Shown: positions 8,549-17,604, counted from the stretch's first letter. The stretch: DNA of 64,000 nucleotides from an uncultured Paracoccaceae bacterium (GCA_951812615.1 CATOSU010000010.1:62001-126000), one strand, 5' to 3'. Numbers and translations are program-made. The notes: generated by a model not told the origin, from the sequence alone.

Positions 8549-9052
8549 ATGTTTTTCGAACTCGTCGCCACTTTTGCAGCCGGACTGGGGGCTGCCGGGA
8601 TCGTCCTGATCCTGAACCGGATAACCGGTGGACGGATGCCGGGATGGGTGATGCCGGTGGCGGCGGGTCTGGCCATGCTGGGCACCACGATCGGATCCGA
8701 GATGAGCTGGGGCAAGCGGACCACGGCCAACCTGCCTGAGGGCGTTGTCGTGTTCGAGGAGATCGGCGAAAGCGCGTGGTGGCGGCCCTGGACCTATGCC
8801 GCGCCGCAAACCGTGCGGCTTGTCGCGGTCGACACCACGTCCGTGCGCAACAACCCGGTGGCGCCGGATGTCCGGCTGGTCGATATCTACCTGTTTGCCC
8901 GCTGGCAGCCGGTGATCAGCGTCGGGCAGTTGGTCCGCTGCAACGATCCCGCCCGCGCCGATGTGTCGGCCGAGGCGCTGGAGGACCCGGCCACGGCGAA
9001 CTGGCACCCGGCAGAACCGGCACTGACCGAACTGGTCTGCAAGGAGTCCTGA
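8549..9052 (+). CDS. Small membrane protein of unknown function
   Basis: 167 aa, not recognised. Two hydrophobic helices at residues ~3-24 and ~32-50 are followed by a soluble domain of ~115 residues with a tryptophan-rich ESAWWRPWTYAAPQ segment and one or two cysteines. The start at 8549 follows GGAG. It lies 10 bp after the DUF294 gene and 1 bp before the receiver gene, so it is surely co-transcribed and presumably belongs to the same signalling unit. Confidence 0.8.
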   Translation: MFFELVATFAAGLGAAGIVLILNRITGGRMPGWVMPVAAGLAMLGTTIGSEMSWGKRTTANLPEGVVVFEEIGESAWWRPWTYAAPQTVRLVAVDTTSVRNNPVAPDVRLVDIYLFARWQPVISVGQLVRCNDPARADVSAEALEDPATANWHPAEPALTELVCKES

Positions 9053-9053
9053 C

Positions 9054-9443
9054 ATGGCGAACGCGGACAAGCGGATCCTGCTGGTCGAGGACGAAGACAA
9101 TATCGCGCTGGCGCTGGAGGTGATCATCTCCCGGCAGGGGTTCCACCTGCGCCGGGTGGCCAACGGGCAGCAAGCCATCGATGCGCTGGCCGATGAACGT
9201 CCGGATCTGGTGGTGCTCGACGTGATGCTGCCCGAGCGGTCGGGCTTCGACATCTGCCAGCACATCCGGGACACCGACCGGCTGAGCGACGTCAAGGTGC
9301 TGATGATGTCGGCGACCGGCAGCGAAACCGCGCGCCGCAAGGGGCTGGCGCTGGGCGCGGACGCGTTCTTTACCAAACCGTTCGACACGCGCGAAATGAT
9401 CAATGCGATCTGCGCGCTGCTTGAAGGCGGTGCGCATGCTTGA
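9054..9443 (+). CDS. Single-domain response regulator (CheY-like receiver)
   Basis: 129 aa comprising one receiver domain and nothing else. The acidic pocket (LLVEDEDN), phospho-acceptor Asp56 in VVLDVMLP, switch residue in MMSATG and Lys in FFTKPFD are all present, so it should be phosphorylatable. There is no output domain. Its 3' end overlaps the start of the kinase-exonuclease fusion by 8 bases. Because that fusion lacks the phospho-acceptor histidine, the phosphodonor is probably encoded elsewhere. Confidence 0.93.
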   Translation: MANADKRILLVEDEDNIALALEVIISRQGFHLRRVANGQQAIDALADERPDLVVLDVMLPERSGFDICQHIRDTDRLSDVKVLMMSATGSETARRKGLALGADAFFTKPFDTREMINAICALLEGGAHA

Positions 9444-11427
9444 ACGTCTGGGCCTGCGTCTGCGGTTCGCGCTGTTCTTTGCCGCGCTGGGCGCGGGTGG
9501 CGCGGCACTGCTGGCGGCAGGGCTCTGGGTTGGATGGTCGCGCAGCGGTGGGCCGGTCGACGGCTATGTGATCGCCGGGCTGATCGGCGGTTTCGGCGTC
9601 ATCGGGCTGGCGACGTGGATCGGCCTGCTGTTTGACGAAAACGTCGCCCGCCCGATCCTTGCGCTTTCGGCAGAACTGCACACGCGGGCACAGTCGGACG
9701 TTCAGACCGAGATCGACACCGAACCGGCGCGCTATCTGGGGGCGCTGGCCCCCGCCGCGCAATCCATTCACGCTGAGCTGGAAGCTGCCCGTGAGAGCCA
9801 GGCCAACGCTTTTGCCGAAAAAACCGCGCGCATGGCCCGGGACAAGGCGTTGTTGGAAACCCTGCTGCGCGGGCTGTCGCACGGGGTTGTCGTGCTGTCA
9901 CCGGCGCGTCACATCCTGCTTTACAATGACGCCGCGGCGAACCTGCTGGGCCAGATCGGGCTGAACCGTCCGATCGACAATTTTCTGCGCATGGCCCCGG
10001 TCGAAGATGCGCTGGCCCGGCGCAATCCGGCCCCCGAGACCGGTGCCGAGCCCTTTCTGACCGTCACCCGCGGCCAGGGTCGGATCCTGACCGGGGCGGT
10101 TTCGCCGGTTCTGGCCGGCGAGGACCGGGTTGGCGATGTGGTCATGTTGCATGATTCAACCGAAAACCTGCGCACCCATGCCGCATTCGAAAGCCTGCTG
10201 CGCGAAACCATCGAAGAGGCCCGCCGCCCCGCCATGGCCATGGGCGCGTTGCTGGACGTGATCGGGGACGGCACCGATCTGGCCACGGAAACCGCCGCGC
10301 GGCTGACCCGCGCAATGCGCGAAGAAACCGACCGCCTGTCCGCCCATCTGGCGCAGGTCGCGGCCCGGCAGGAGGCGCTGGCCTCTATGCTGTGGCCGGT
10401 CAGCGACATCGACGCGGATGAAATCGGCGGTGCGCTTCGGGTCCGCCACCCGGGGCTGACCGTGGCAGACACCCCCGAGCGGCTGCGCTGCGACGGGTTT
10501 GCGATCACCGCGATGCTGGATCGCCTCCTGACCCGTCTGGAAGAGGAGACCGCGCGCCGCGGTTTCGAGCTGACGGCCACGCGGCAGGGACAGGAGGTGC
10601 TGCTGCGCCTTGGCTGGGACGGGCCCGGCATCCCGCAGGGCCTGCTGGAGGACTGGCTGACTGCGCCGCTGTCAGAGGCCTACGGGCTCTATACCGGGCA
10701 TGACGCGCTGGATGTGCACCGCACCGAAATGTGGGTTGGCAAGGGCCCGGCGGTGCTGTTGCCGTTGCCGGTGGCGACCGGCTTCGGCCCGGCCTCGTCC
10801 GTGCCCCGGCGCGACTTTTACGATTTCGACCTGCCCGCAGGCGGCCGGGCACTGGCCGAGCGCCGGCTGGATGAGCTGGCCTTCGTGGTCTTCGACACCG
10901 AAACCACCGGGCTGGACCCCGCCGCCGATGATGTCGTCCAGATTGCCGGCGTGCGCATGGTCGGCCCGCGCATCCTGCGCGGCGAGGATTTCGACCGGCT
11001 TGTCAAACCGGGCCGCCCGATCCCGCCCGGTTCAACCGAAATTCACGGGATCACCGATACGATGGTCGCCGCTGCGCCCGGCTTTGGTGAGATATCCGAC
11101 GCTTTCCGCACCTATGCCGAAGATGCCGTTCTGGTCGCGCATCATGCGCGGTTTGACATGGCTTTCCTTGACCGGGTGGGTGGCTTCGAACATCCGGTGC
11201 TGTGCACCGGGCGGCTGTCTGCCGCGCTGTTCGATCATTCCGACGAACATACGCTGGACGCGCTGGCCGACCGCTTTGGCATCGAGATCGAGGAAAGCGT
11301 CCGCCACACCGCGCTGGGCGATGCGCTGGCCACAGCCGAGGTGTTCCGCCGGATGCTGCCGGTGCTGGCCGGCAAGGGGGTCGAGCGGTTGGGCGACGCC
11401 ATTCAGTTCCAGGGCCCCCTGTCGTGA
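9436..11427 (+). CDS. Membrane-anchored degenerate histidine kinase fused to DnaQ-type 3'-5' exonuclease
   Basis: 663 aa. Two N-terminal membrane helices (about residues 8-30 and 40-62) lead through a HAMP-like linker (VARPILALSAELHTRA) to a PAS-like segment (HGVVVLSPARHILLYNDAA). Next comes a HisKA-like helix in which the expected SHELRTP is IEEARRP, so the histidine is lost. The HATPase-like domain keeps DGPGIP but lacks the N-box Asn and the GLGL loop. From ~residue 482 a complete DEDDh exonuclease follows: DTETTGLD, IHGITD, AHHARFD and HTALGDALA. The start at 9436 is chosen because it overlaps the receiver gene; a longer start at 9403 is inside it. The nuclease may act on nucleic acid near the membrane; the substrate is unknown. 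Confidence 0.85.
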   Translation: MLERLGLRLRFALFFAALGAGGAALLAAGLWVGWSRSGGPVDGYVIAGLIGGFGVIGLATWIGLLFDENVARPILALSAELHTRAQSDVQTEIDTEPARYLGALAPAAQSIHAELEAARESQANAFAEKTARMARDKALLETLLRGLSHGVVVLSPARHILLYNDAAANLLGQIGLNRPIDNFLRMAPVEDALARRNPAPETGAEPFLTVTRGQGRILTGAVSPVLAGEDRVGDVVMLHDSTENLRTHAAFESLLRETIEEARRPAMAMGALLDVIGDGTDLATETAARLTRAMREETDRLSAHLAQVAARQEALASMLWPVSDIDADEIGGALRVRHPGLTVADTPERLRCDGFAITAMLDRLLTRLEEETARRGFELTATRQGQEVLLRLGWDGPGIPQGLLEDWLTAPLSEAYGLYTGHDALDVHRTEMWVGKGPAVLLPLPVATGFGPASSVPRRDFYDFDLPAGGRALAERRLDELAFVVFDTETTGLDPAADDVVQIAGVRMVGPRILRGEDFDRLVKPGRPIPPGSTEIHGITDTMVAAAPGFGEISDAFRTYAEDAVLVAHHARFDMAFLDRVGGFEHPVLCTGRLSAALFDHSDEHTLDALADRFGIEIEESVRHTALGDALATAEVFRRMLPVLAGKGVERLGDAIQFQGPLS

Positions 11428-11519
11428 CAATGCCGGCGTGAGCCGGAGCATCGGCCCCTTGGCAAGGCCCGAAAACTCGCCTACCTGTCGCGCGCCCTGC
11501 CTGCAAACGAGGATCAGAC

Positions 11520-12158
11520 ATGCTGACCGCCATCATCGACTATGAAAGCGGCAATCTGCATTCGGCGGAAAAAGCGTTCCAGCGGATGGCGGCAGAGGTG
11601 GATGCCGGCGACGTGGTCGTGACCGCGCAGGCCGAGGTGGTAGCCCGCGCCGACCGGATCGTTCTGCCGGGCGACGGCGCGTTCCCGGCCTGCGCGGCGG
11701 CCCTGCGTGGCCGGTCAGGGATCTACGACGCCCTGCGCGAGGCGGTGGAACAGCGTGGCCGACCGTTTCTGGGCATTTGCGTGGGCATGCAGCTGATGGC
11801 CGGTTGGGGCCGGGAATACGAAGACACCGAAGGACTGGGCTGGGTCGCCGGCGAAGTGGTGAAGATCGCGCCGGCGGATCCGGCGCTGAAGGTGCCGCAT
11901 ATGGGCTGGAACGACCTGATCATCGACGCGCCGCACCCGGTTTTCGACGGTGTCCAGACCGGGGAACACGCCTATTTCGTGCATTCCTACCATTTTCGGG
12001 TGGAAGACCCCGCGGAACGGCTGGCGCATGTCGACTATGGCGGCGATGTCACCGCGGTGATCGGCCGCGACACCATGGTCGGCATGCAGTTTCACCCGGA
12101 GAAAAGCCAGATGACCGGTCTGCGGATGATTGCCAATTTCCTGAACTGGAAACCCTGA
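11520..12158 (+). CDS. hisH: Imidazole glycerol phosphate synthase, glutaminase subunit
   Basis: 212 aa class I glutamine amidotransferase. It supplies ammonia to HisF for IGP and AICAR formation in histidine synthesis. The nucleophile is Cys87 in GICVGMQ; the catalytic His/Glu are in FHPEKS. N-terminal IDYESGNLHSAEKAF is typical HisH. The start follows AACGAGGATC. The partner hisF is ~1.9 kb downstream. Confidence 0.97.
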   Translation: MLTAIIDYESGNLHSAEKAFQRMAAEVDAGDVVVTAQAEVVARADRIVLPGDGAFPACAAALRGRSGIYDALREAVEQRGRPFLGICVGMQLMAGWGREYEDTEGLGWVAGEVVKIAPADPALKVPHMGWNDLIIDAPHPVFDGVQTGEHAYFVHSYHFRVEDPAERLAHVDYGGDVTAVIGRDTMVGMQFHPEKSQMTGLRMIANFLNWKP

Positions 12159-12164
12159 CGCGGG

Positions 12165-12566
12165 TCAGTTCAGCCGCTGCCAGTCCTGTCCGCGGCAGAT
12201 GGCGCCACCGGCGACACAGCCCTTGACGGTGAGTTTGTTGCCGCTGAGCGACATTTTCGCGCGATAGGTCTTGTCCGTGTCCGGGGCCCAGACCTTGCCG
12301 CCGCTATAGGCGCCGTCGCCCTTGGGCTGCATATTCCAGATCAGGCGTTTGCCCAGATGTTCATAATCGCCGGACACCGCGCCGTCGGCATCATAGGCCT
12401 TGGCGATCGTGCCGCAGATCGCGCCGCCGCAATCGGCGATCTTCACATGCAGGTATCCGCCTTCTTCGCCCTCGGCGGTCTTCCATAGTCCTTCGACGGG
12501 GTCGGCGGCCCAGGCCGCGCCGGCCATTGCAAATGTGGCAACAGCCCCGAGTACAAAATGTTTCAT
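12165..12566 (-). CDS. DUF2147 secreted protein
   Basis: 133 aa. It has a signal peptide (~21 residues, ending AGAAWAA) followed by a DUF2147 domain: [39 protein letters not shown] and a C-terminal [15 protein letters not shown]. The start at 12566 is chosen because GAGAGGG precedes it and it gives the signal peptide. It is antisense-oriented inside the his cluster, between hisH and hisA. DUF2147 proteins are small lipocalin-like envelope proteins without established activity. Confidence 0.9.
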   Translation of the reverse strand: MKHFVLGAVATFAMAGAAWAADPVEGLWKTAEGEEGGYLHVKIADCGGAICGTIAKAYDADGAVSGDYEHLGKRLIWNMQPKGDGAYSGGKVWAPDTDKTYRAKMSLSGNKLTVKGCVAGGAICRGQDWQRLN

Positions 12567-12699
12567 AAGATATCCCTCTCTGCTGGGGGCACTCTGCCTC
12601 CTTGCCCCCGAGTCGGGCAAGCCTGACTTGAGGTCGCGTTGCGCCCCCGGCGGACCCGTGCCATACGCCGCGCAACATCCCTCTCCGAAAGGCCCGGCC

Positions 12700-13425
12700 A
12701 TGATCCTCTACCCTGCAATCGACCTCAAGGACGGACAGGCCGTGCGGCTGCTGCGCGGCGAGATGGAGAAGGCCACAGTGTTCAACGACGACCCCGCGTC
12801 GCAGGCCGCGGCCTTTGTCGATGCCGGCTGTGAGTGGCTGCATCTGGTGGACCTGAACGGCGCCTTTGCCGGCGAGCCGGTGAACGCCGCCCCGGTCGAG
12901 GCGATTCTGGCCCGGTGCAACGTGCCCGCGCAACTGGGCGGAGGAATTCGCGACATGGACACCATCGAACGCTGGTTGTCGAAGGGGCTGGCGCGGGTGA
13001 TCCTTGGCACCGTGGCGGTGGAAAACCCGGATCTGGTGCGCGAGGCGGCACGCGCCTTTCCCGGTCAGGTCGCGGTCGGAATCGACGCCCGCGGCGGCAA
13101 AGTGGCAACCCGCGGCTGGGCCGAGGAAACGGATGTGGACGCCACCGATCTGGCCCGCAGTTTCGAAGACGCGGGCGTCGCGGCCATCATCTATACCGAC
13201 ATCAACCGCGACGGCGCGATGCAGGGGCCGAATGTGGACGCCACTGCGGCGCTGGCCCGTGCGGTGTCGATCCCCGTGATCGCGTCGGGCGGGGTTTCTT
13301 CGCTGCCGGACCTGATTGCCCTGCGCGACACGGGCGTGATTTCCGGGGCCATTTCGGGCCGCGCGCTGTATGACGGCGCGCTGGATCTGGGCGCGGCCTT
13401 GCAGGCGCTGACCCCGGCCGCCTGA
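12700..13425 (+). CDS. hisA: ProFAR isomerase (phosphoribosylformimino-AICAR-P isomerase)
   Basis: 241 aa TIM barrel that converts ProFAR to PRFAR in histidine synthesis. Catalytic Asp8 is in MILYPAID and the second catalytic Asp is in YTDINRDG. The phosphate-binding motifs are LGGGIRD and ASGGVSSL. The start at 12700 is the only one matching the family N-terminus; a long upstream extension overlaps the DUF2147 gene and is not real. Confidence 0.97.
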   Translation: MILYPAIDLKDGQAVRLLRGEMEKATVFNDDPASQAAAFVDAGCEWLHLVDLNGAFAGEPVNAAPVEAILARCNVPAQLGGGIRDMDTIERWLSKGLARVILGTVAVENPDLVREAARAFPGQVAVGIDARGGKVATRGWAEETDVDATDLARSFEDAGVAAIIYTDINRDGAMQGPNVDATAALARAVSIPVIASGGVSSLPDLIALRDTGVISGAISGRALYDGALDLGAALQALTPAA

Positions 13426-13493
13426 CCCCGCGTTTCGCGAAATCGCTGATCTGCGGTATGCTGGCGTGGTCCCGTGTCCAGCCAGGAACTGCC

Positions 13494-13901
13494 ATGACCC
13501 TGCACATCCGACGCCTCGTCCCCGCCGCCATGACGGCCGTGTTGTTCGCCCTGCCCGCCGCGGCCGGTGAAATGATGACGGATGCAGACCTGCTCAGCAC
13601 CATTCCGGGGTCGACGCTGACCGGCGTGTCGAACGAGGACATGGAAACCACATGGGTGCAGACCTATGAAACCGGGGATCGGCGGGGCAGCAGCAGCGGC
13701 CTGTTCGGAACCCGGCCCTATAGCTCGGACTGGCGCGTCGGGCGCGGGCTATGGTGCGAGACTTGGGACAGCGGATCGGGCTGCTGGCGCATCGAGCGCC
13801 TGGACCGCGACACGCTGCAGCCATGGCACGGGGAACAGAAGCTGCCCAATGTCTGGCGGATCGTGACCCACAGCGCGTCCGACCGCTACGCCGATCAATG
13901 A
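13494..13901 (+). CDS. Small secreted protein of unknown function
   Basis: 135 aa. The N-terminus (basic MTLHIRR, hydrophobic stretch, ending PAAAGEMM) is a signal peptide. The mature part contains TIPGSTLTGVS and a run GLWCETWDSGSGCWRIE with two cysteines likely to pair. I do not recognise a family. It lies between hisA and hisF on the same strand, so it may be co-transcribed with them without sharing their function. The start at 13494 follows AGGAAC; an upstream in-frame ATG at 13458 would spoil the signal peptide. Confidence 0.72.
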   Translation: MTLHIRRLVPAAMTAVLFALPAAAGEMMTDADLLSTIPGSTLTGVSNEDMETTWVQTYETGDRRGSSSGLFGTRPYSSDWRVGRGLWCETWDSGSGCWRIERLDRDTLQPWHGEQKLPNVWRIVTHSASDRYADQ

Positions 13902-14063
13902 CGACAACCACCTACGCAAATGGACCGGCGCTGAAGGGGATCGGCCCGCTATGCGCGGCTGTTGGACGGATTGACCGGCCTGTCAGGCGACGGCGCCGCT
14001 AATTCCGGTTTTCGCGGGCCCCGGAACCTTTTAAGAGAGCGCAACGCAATCCGGAACCGCCAC

Positions 14064-14825
14064 ATGCTGAAAACCCGCATCATCCCCTGTCTGGACGTGG
14101 CCGATGGCCGTGTCGTCAAAGGTGTAAATTTCGTCGATCTGGTCGATGCCGGTGACCCGGTGGATGCCGCCCGCGCCTATGACGCCGCGGGCGCGGACGA
14201 GCTGTGTTTCCTCGACATTCACGCCACTCACGAAAACCGCGGCACCATGTTCGACGTCGTGCAACGCACGGCCGAGCAATGCTATATCCCGCTCACTGTC
14301 GGCGGCGGTGTCCGCACCGTGAGCGATGTGCGCGACCTGCTGCTGGCCGGTGCCGACAAGGTCAGCTTCAATTCGGCCGCGGTGGCCAATCCCGATGTCA
14401 TCGCAGGGGCCGCCGACCAGTTCGGCAGCCAATGCATCGTCTGCGCCATCGACGCCAAAAGCGTTGCGCCCGGCAAGTGGGAAATCTTCACCCATGGCGG
14501 CCGGCGCGAAACCGGGATCGACGCGGTGGAATTTGCACGGCTGGTGACGGCGAAGGGCGCGGGCGAGATCCTGCTCACCTCGATGGACCGCGACGGCACC
14601 CGCGCGGGCTTCAACCTGCCGCTGACACGGGCCATCGCCGACGCGGTGGACGTGCCGGTGATCGCCTCGGGTGGGGTTGGCGAATTGCAGCATCTCGTCG
14701 ACGGCGTTACCGAAGGCCGGGCCAGCGCGGTGCTGGCAGCGTCGATCTTTCACTTTGGCGACTATTCCATCCGCGAGGCCAAGGAATTCATGGCCGCCGC
14801 GGGCATCCCGATGAGGCTGACATGA
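14064..14825 (+). CDS. hisF: Imidazole glycerol phosphate synthase, cyclase subunit
   Basis: 253 aa TIM barrel. It turns PRFAR plus HisH-derived ammonia into IGP and AICAR. Catalytic Asp11 is in RIIPCLDV and the second Asp is in [16 protein letters not shown] and ASGGVGE bind phosphate. The start MLKTRIIP matches the family. The stop overlaps the hisE start (ATGA), implying translational coupling. Confidence 0.97.
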   Translation: MLKTRIIPCLDVADGRVVKGVNFVDLVDAGDPVDAARAYDAAGADELCFLDIHATHENRGTMFDVVQRTAEQCYIPLTVGGGVRTVSDVRDLLLAGADKVSFNSAAVANPDVIAGAADQFGSQCIVCAIDAKSVAPGKWEIFTHGGRRETGIDAVEFARLVTAKGAGEILLTSMDRDGTRAGFNLPLTRAIADAVDVPVIASGGVGELQHLVDGVTEGRASAVLAASIFHFGDYSIREAKEFMAAAGIPMRLT

Positions 14826-15130
14826 GCGTTCTGGAAGAGCTTGAAACCATCATCGCGGCCCGCAAATCCGCTGACCCGGATACCAGCTGGACCGCGAAAC
14901 TGCTGTCCAGGGGGCCGGAGAAATGCGCCGAGAAATTCGGCGAGGAGGCGGTCGAAGCGATCATCGAAGCCGTCAAGGGCGACCGCGACAAGCTGACCGC
15001 CGAGGCGGCGGATGTACTCTATCATCTGCTGGTGATGCTGGCCGCGCGGGACGTTGCGCTGGCCGATGTTCTGGCCGAGCTGTCCCGCCGGCAGGGGATC
15101 AGCGGGATTGAGGAAAAGGCGCGTCGCTGA
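14822..15130 (+). CDS. hisE: Phosphoribosyl-ATP pyrophosphatase
   Basis: 102 aa all-helical MazG-like enzyme that hydrolyses PR-ATP to PR-AMP and PPi, the second step of histidine synthesis. The metal-binding helices read [14 protein letters not shown] and [11 protein letters not shown]. It is stand-alone rather than fused to HisI, as usual in alphaproteobacteria. It is coupled to hisF by a 4-base overlap. Confidence 0.96.
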   Translation: MSVLEELETIIAARKSADPDTSWTAKLLSRGPEKCAEKFGEEAVEAIIEAVKGDRDKLTAEAADVLYHLLVMLAARDVALADVLAELSRRQGISGIEEKARR

Positions 15131-15197
15131 GGATTTCGGTTCTGTTCCCCAACGGGTCTGATCTAGGCTGCTGTCACGGTCAACCAGGGGGAGCGCA

Positions 15198-16040
15198 ATG
15201 CCGGATCAACACGAACAGTTCGGGCGCCTCAGGGCGCTGCACGAAAGCGACACGGCATTTGTCATTCCGAATGCCTGGGATGCGGGCTCGGCCCGGCTGC
15301 TGACATCGCTGGGGTTCGGGGCACTGGCAACCACCAGCGCGGGTTACGCCTATTCCCGCGGCAAGCGGGATGGCTGCGGCGGGCTGAGCCGGGCAGAAAT
15401 CCTCGGCAATGCCGCCGAAATCGTTGACGCCACGCACCTTCCCGTGTCTGCCGATCTGGAAGACGGGTTCGGCGCGGCGCCGGAAACCTGCGCAGAAACC
15501 ATCCGTTTGGCCTGCGCAACCGGTCTGGCCGGCGGGTCTATCGAGGATGCGACCGGTGATCCCGACGCGCCGATCTATGACTTCGCACAGGCGGTCGACC
15601 GCGTGGCCGCAGCCGCGGAAACCGCCGCCGGCCTGCCCTTCCTGCTGACGGCGCGGGCCGAGAATTACCTGTGGGATCGCCCGGATCTGGACGACACCAT
15701 CAGGCGGCTGCAGGCGTTTTCCGAGGCCGGTGCGCAGGTTCTCTATGCCCCGGGCCTGCCGGATCTGGAGGCGATCAGACAGCTGTGCCGCTCGGTGGAC
15801 AAACCGGTGAACGTGGTGATGGGCCTGACCGGCACGCAGTTTACGGTCGCCGACCTGTCCGCCGCCGGCGTCCGTCGCATCAGTGTTGGCGGATCCTTTG
15901 CGCGGGCGGCGATGGGCGCGCTGATGCGCGCGGCGCGCGAAGTGGCCGAAAACGGGACCTTCACCTATGCCGGTGACGCGATCGCGGATGCCGAAGCCGC
16001 GCAGATGATGTCACGAACCCGGCAAACCGACAGGCTGTGA
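15198..16040 (+). CDS. Isocitrate lyase/PEP mutase family protein
   Basis: 280 aa TIM barrel of the ICL/PEPM superfamily. N-terminal FVIPNAWDAGSARLLTSLGF and the Mg-binding DLEDGFG are diagnostic, and SVGGSFARAAMGAL is the C-terminal phosphate-loop region. Members cleave or rearrange 2-hydroxy- or oxo-acids (methylisocitrate, oxaloacetate, phosphonopyruvate). The substrate is not assignable. The start follows GGGGGAG. It appears monocistronic after hisE. Confidence 0.88.
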   Translation: MPDQHEQFGRLRALHESDTAFVIPNAWDAGSARLLTSLGFGALATTSAGYAYSRGKRDGCGGLSRAEILGNAAEIVDATHLPVSADLEDGFGAAPETCAETIRLACATGLAGGSIEDATGDPDAPIYDFAQAVDRVAAAAETAAGLPFLLTARAENYLWDRPDLDDTIRRLQAFSEAGAQVLYAPGLPDLEAIRQLCRSVDKPVNVVMGLTGTQFTVADLSAAGVRRISVGGSFARAAMGALMRAAREVAENGTFTYAGDAIADAEAAQMMSRTRQTDRL

Positions 16041-16050
16041 CGCGGGACCT

Positions 16051-16554
16051 CTAGCCACCTTCGCCATCCGGTTTGGCCCACAGGTCCAGCCGCGACGAAA
16101 CGATGCCGGTATTGAACCCGGCCTTTCGCAGTTCCTCGAACAGGCGCTGATGCTCGATCTTGGGGCAGCGATCCTCGATCACGTCAATGCCGCGAGCGGC
16201 GGCCTTTGCCGCGGCCTCGGGGTGGCGCACACCGATCTGCATCCAGATGGTCTTGAGGCCGGGGAACACCTCCAGCGCCTCGTCGACAATCGGCGGCACC
16301 GCCTCGGACCGGCGAAAGATATCGACCATATCAACGGGGCCTTCGATCTCGGACAGCGACGCCACCACGGTCTTGCCCATCAGCGTCTGGCCCGCCGCAC
16401 CGGGATTGACCGGACAGATATCGTACCCCTTCAGCGACAGGTAACGCGCGACATAATTGCTGGGCCGCACCGGGTTGACCGAAACGCCGACTATGGCGAT
16501 GCGCCGGGTCCGGGCCAGAATGGTCCGCAGGTAGGTATCGGTATAGGCACTCAT
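16051..16554 (-). CDS. CoA-binding domain protein (YccU-like)
   Basis: 167 aa. A single Rossmann-type CoA-binding domain begins RIAIVGVSVNPVRPSNYVARYL, with PVNPGAAGQ, VDIFRR and TIWMQIGV following, matching the YccU/succinyl-CoA ligase alpha N-terminal fold. Catalytic ligase domains are absent, so it probably binds CoA or an acyl-CoA for an unknown purpose. It is convergent with the ICL-family gene. Confidence 0.88.
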   Translation of the reverse strand: MSAYTDTYLRTILARTRRIAIVGVSVNPVRPSNYVARYLSLKGYDICPVNPGAAGQTLMGKTVVASLSEIEGPVDMVDIFRRSEAVPPIVDEALEVFPGLKTIWMQIGVRHPEAAAKAAARGIDVIEDRCPKIEHQRLFEELRKAGFNTGIVSSRLDLWAKPDGEGG

Positions 16555-16582
16555 GACGCACCCATAGCGCGGCCCGTGCCGG

Positions 16583-16613
16583 AAAAAAAGCGCTCAAGGC
16601 GAACCTTGAGCGC
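16583..16613 (-). terminator. Rho-independent terminator
   Basis: On the minus strand, perfect 10-base arms (GCGCTCAAGG / CCTTGAGCGC) with a TTCG tetraloop are followed by seven T. This is a textbook intrinsic terminator for the YHS-domain gene that ends at 16739. Confidence 0.9.
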
Positions 16614-16738
16614 AGTGACGGAACGAGGGACAGTGAATTGGCCATCAGAGGTTCCGGCTCTGCGGCCCTGTTTCAGATGTAGGAAGCGGTCGGGCCGGGA
16701 AAAGAGGCGCTCTCGGCAACGTGAACCGGGCGCGCCGT

Positions 16739-17191
16739 TCAGTCGCGCAGAACCCGTGGCCAGTTGGCATCGGCCAGCTCGACATGCACCGTCACATCCC
16801 GGGTCCACAGCGCATGCACCGCCGGGTTGTGCACCAGATAGAGCCGTCCATCGTGGATCGCCCAGACATCGGGTTTGGTCGTCGTCAGAATGCCCTTGGC
16901 CACGCCATATGCGCAATATCCGCCATACTGAGGCGCATAGGCCCGCGGATTGGCCTCGAACAGCGCCCGGTTTTCGACCGTTGCGAACCGCCATTCCGCC
17001 CGCTTCCACACCACCGCATATTCGGGTTTGCCGGGAACCGGTCTGCCGATGGTGAAATATGCCACCGGATCATAACCCGAGATCGCCGCGCCGCGCTCCG
17101 AATACACCATCGGCGACTCGGCCAGTGCGCCGCTGGCCGGCAGGCAGGCAATCAGGGCAAGGACAGTGAACAGGGATCGAAGAAAACGCAT
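16739..17191 (-). CDS. Secreted YHS domain-containing protein
   Basis: 150 aa with a signal peptide (MRFLRSLFTVLALIACLPASGALA). The YHS-like domain reads ISGYDPVAYF, EYAVVWKRAEWRFA, ENRALFEANP and YGGYCAYGVAKG. YHS domains are associated with metal (often copper) handling. A single cysteine (GYCAYG) lies in the core. The start at 17191 gives the signal peptide; the longer frame does not. Transcription probably ends at the 16583-16613 terminator. Confidence 0.88.
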   Translation of the reverse strand: MRFLRSLFTVLALIACLPASGALAESPMVYSERGAAISGYDPVAYFTIGRPVPGKPEYAVVWKRAEWRFATVENRALFEANPRAYAPQYGGYCAYGVAKGILTTTKPDVWAIHDGRLYLVHNPAVHALWTRDVTVHVELADANWPRVLRD

Positions 17192-17301
17192 GGGGCCGTG
17201 ATCAGTTATGACCTGCGAAACATGCACGTCGTTCTGGCCGAAACCAAGCCTGTCCACGCGGATGTGATCGTAATTTCATCGCCGTGAGGCCTACGCGCAA
17301 T

Positions 17302-17602
17302 TCAGTCAAAAACATCTTCAATCAGGTCAAACGCCTCTTCGAAAAGCTTGCTGATGCCGCCGCGCCTGCCCTTGTTCTTCGACGGTTTCTTCTTTCTCGG
17401 CTTTCGGACAGGCATCTCTCTGCGGGGGGGTGGGAGCCAGCGGCTCTCTGTCCTCGGCAGCGTCGCTGCGCAACATATTAAGGTTATGCAAAGGCCCGCC
17501 GCAACCGGAACAGGACAGCTCGTGCCGCTCGCGCCCGGTCAGGACCAGCGCCGCGCGCGTGCCGCAATAACAGCAGGTGGCAATCTTTGTCGGGTACCCC
17601 AC
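17302..17602 (-). pseudogene. Zinc-ribbon protein with frameshift in a G7 run
   Basis: The first frame gives MGYPTKIATCCYCGTR followed by CSGCGG, two CxxC pairs that would bind one zinc. After the seven-G run at 17424-17430 the first frame continues into low-quality sequence. The frame offset by one base gives a lysine/arginine-rich stretch (RKPRKKKPSKNKGRRGG) and an acidic tail ending FEEAFDLIEDVFD at a TGA at 17302. Deleting one G joins the two into one protein of ~100 aa. So this is a small zinc-ribbon protein either truly frameshifted or misread at the homopolymer. Function unknown. Confidence 0.7.
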
Positions 17603-17604
17603 GC

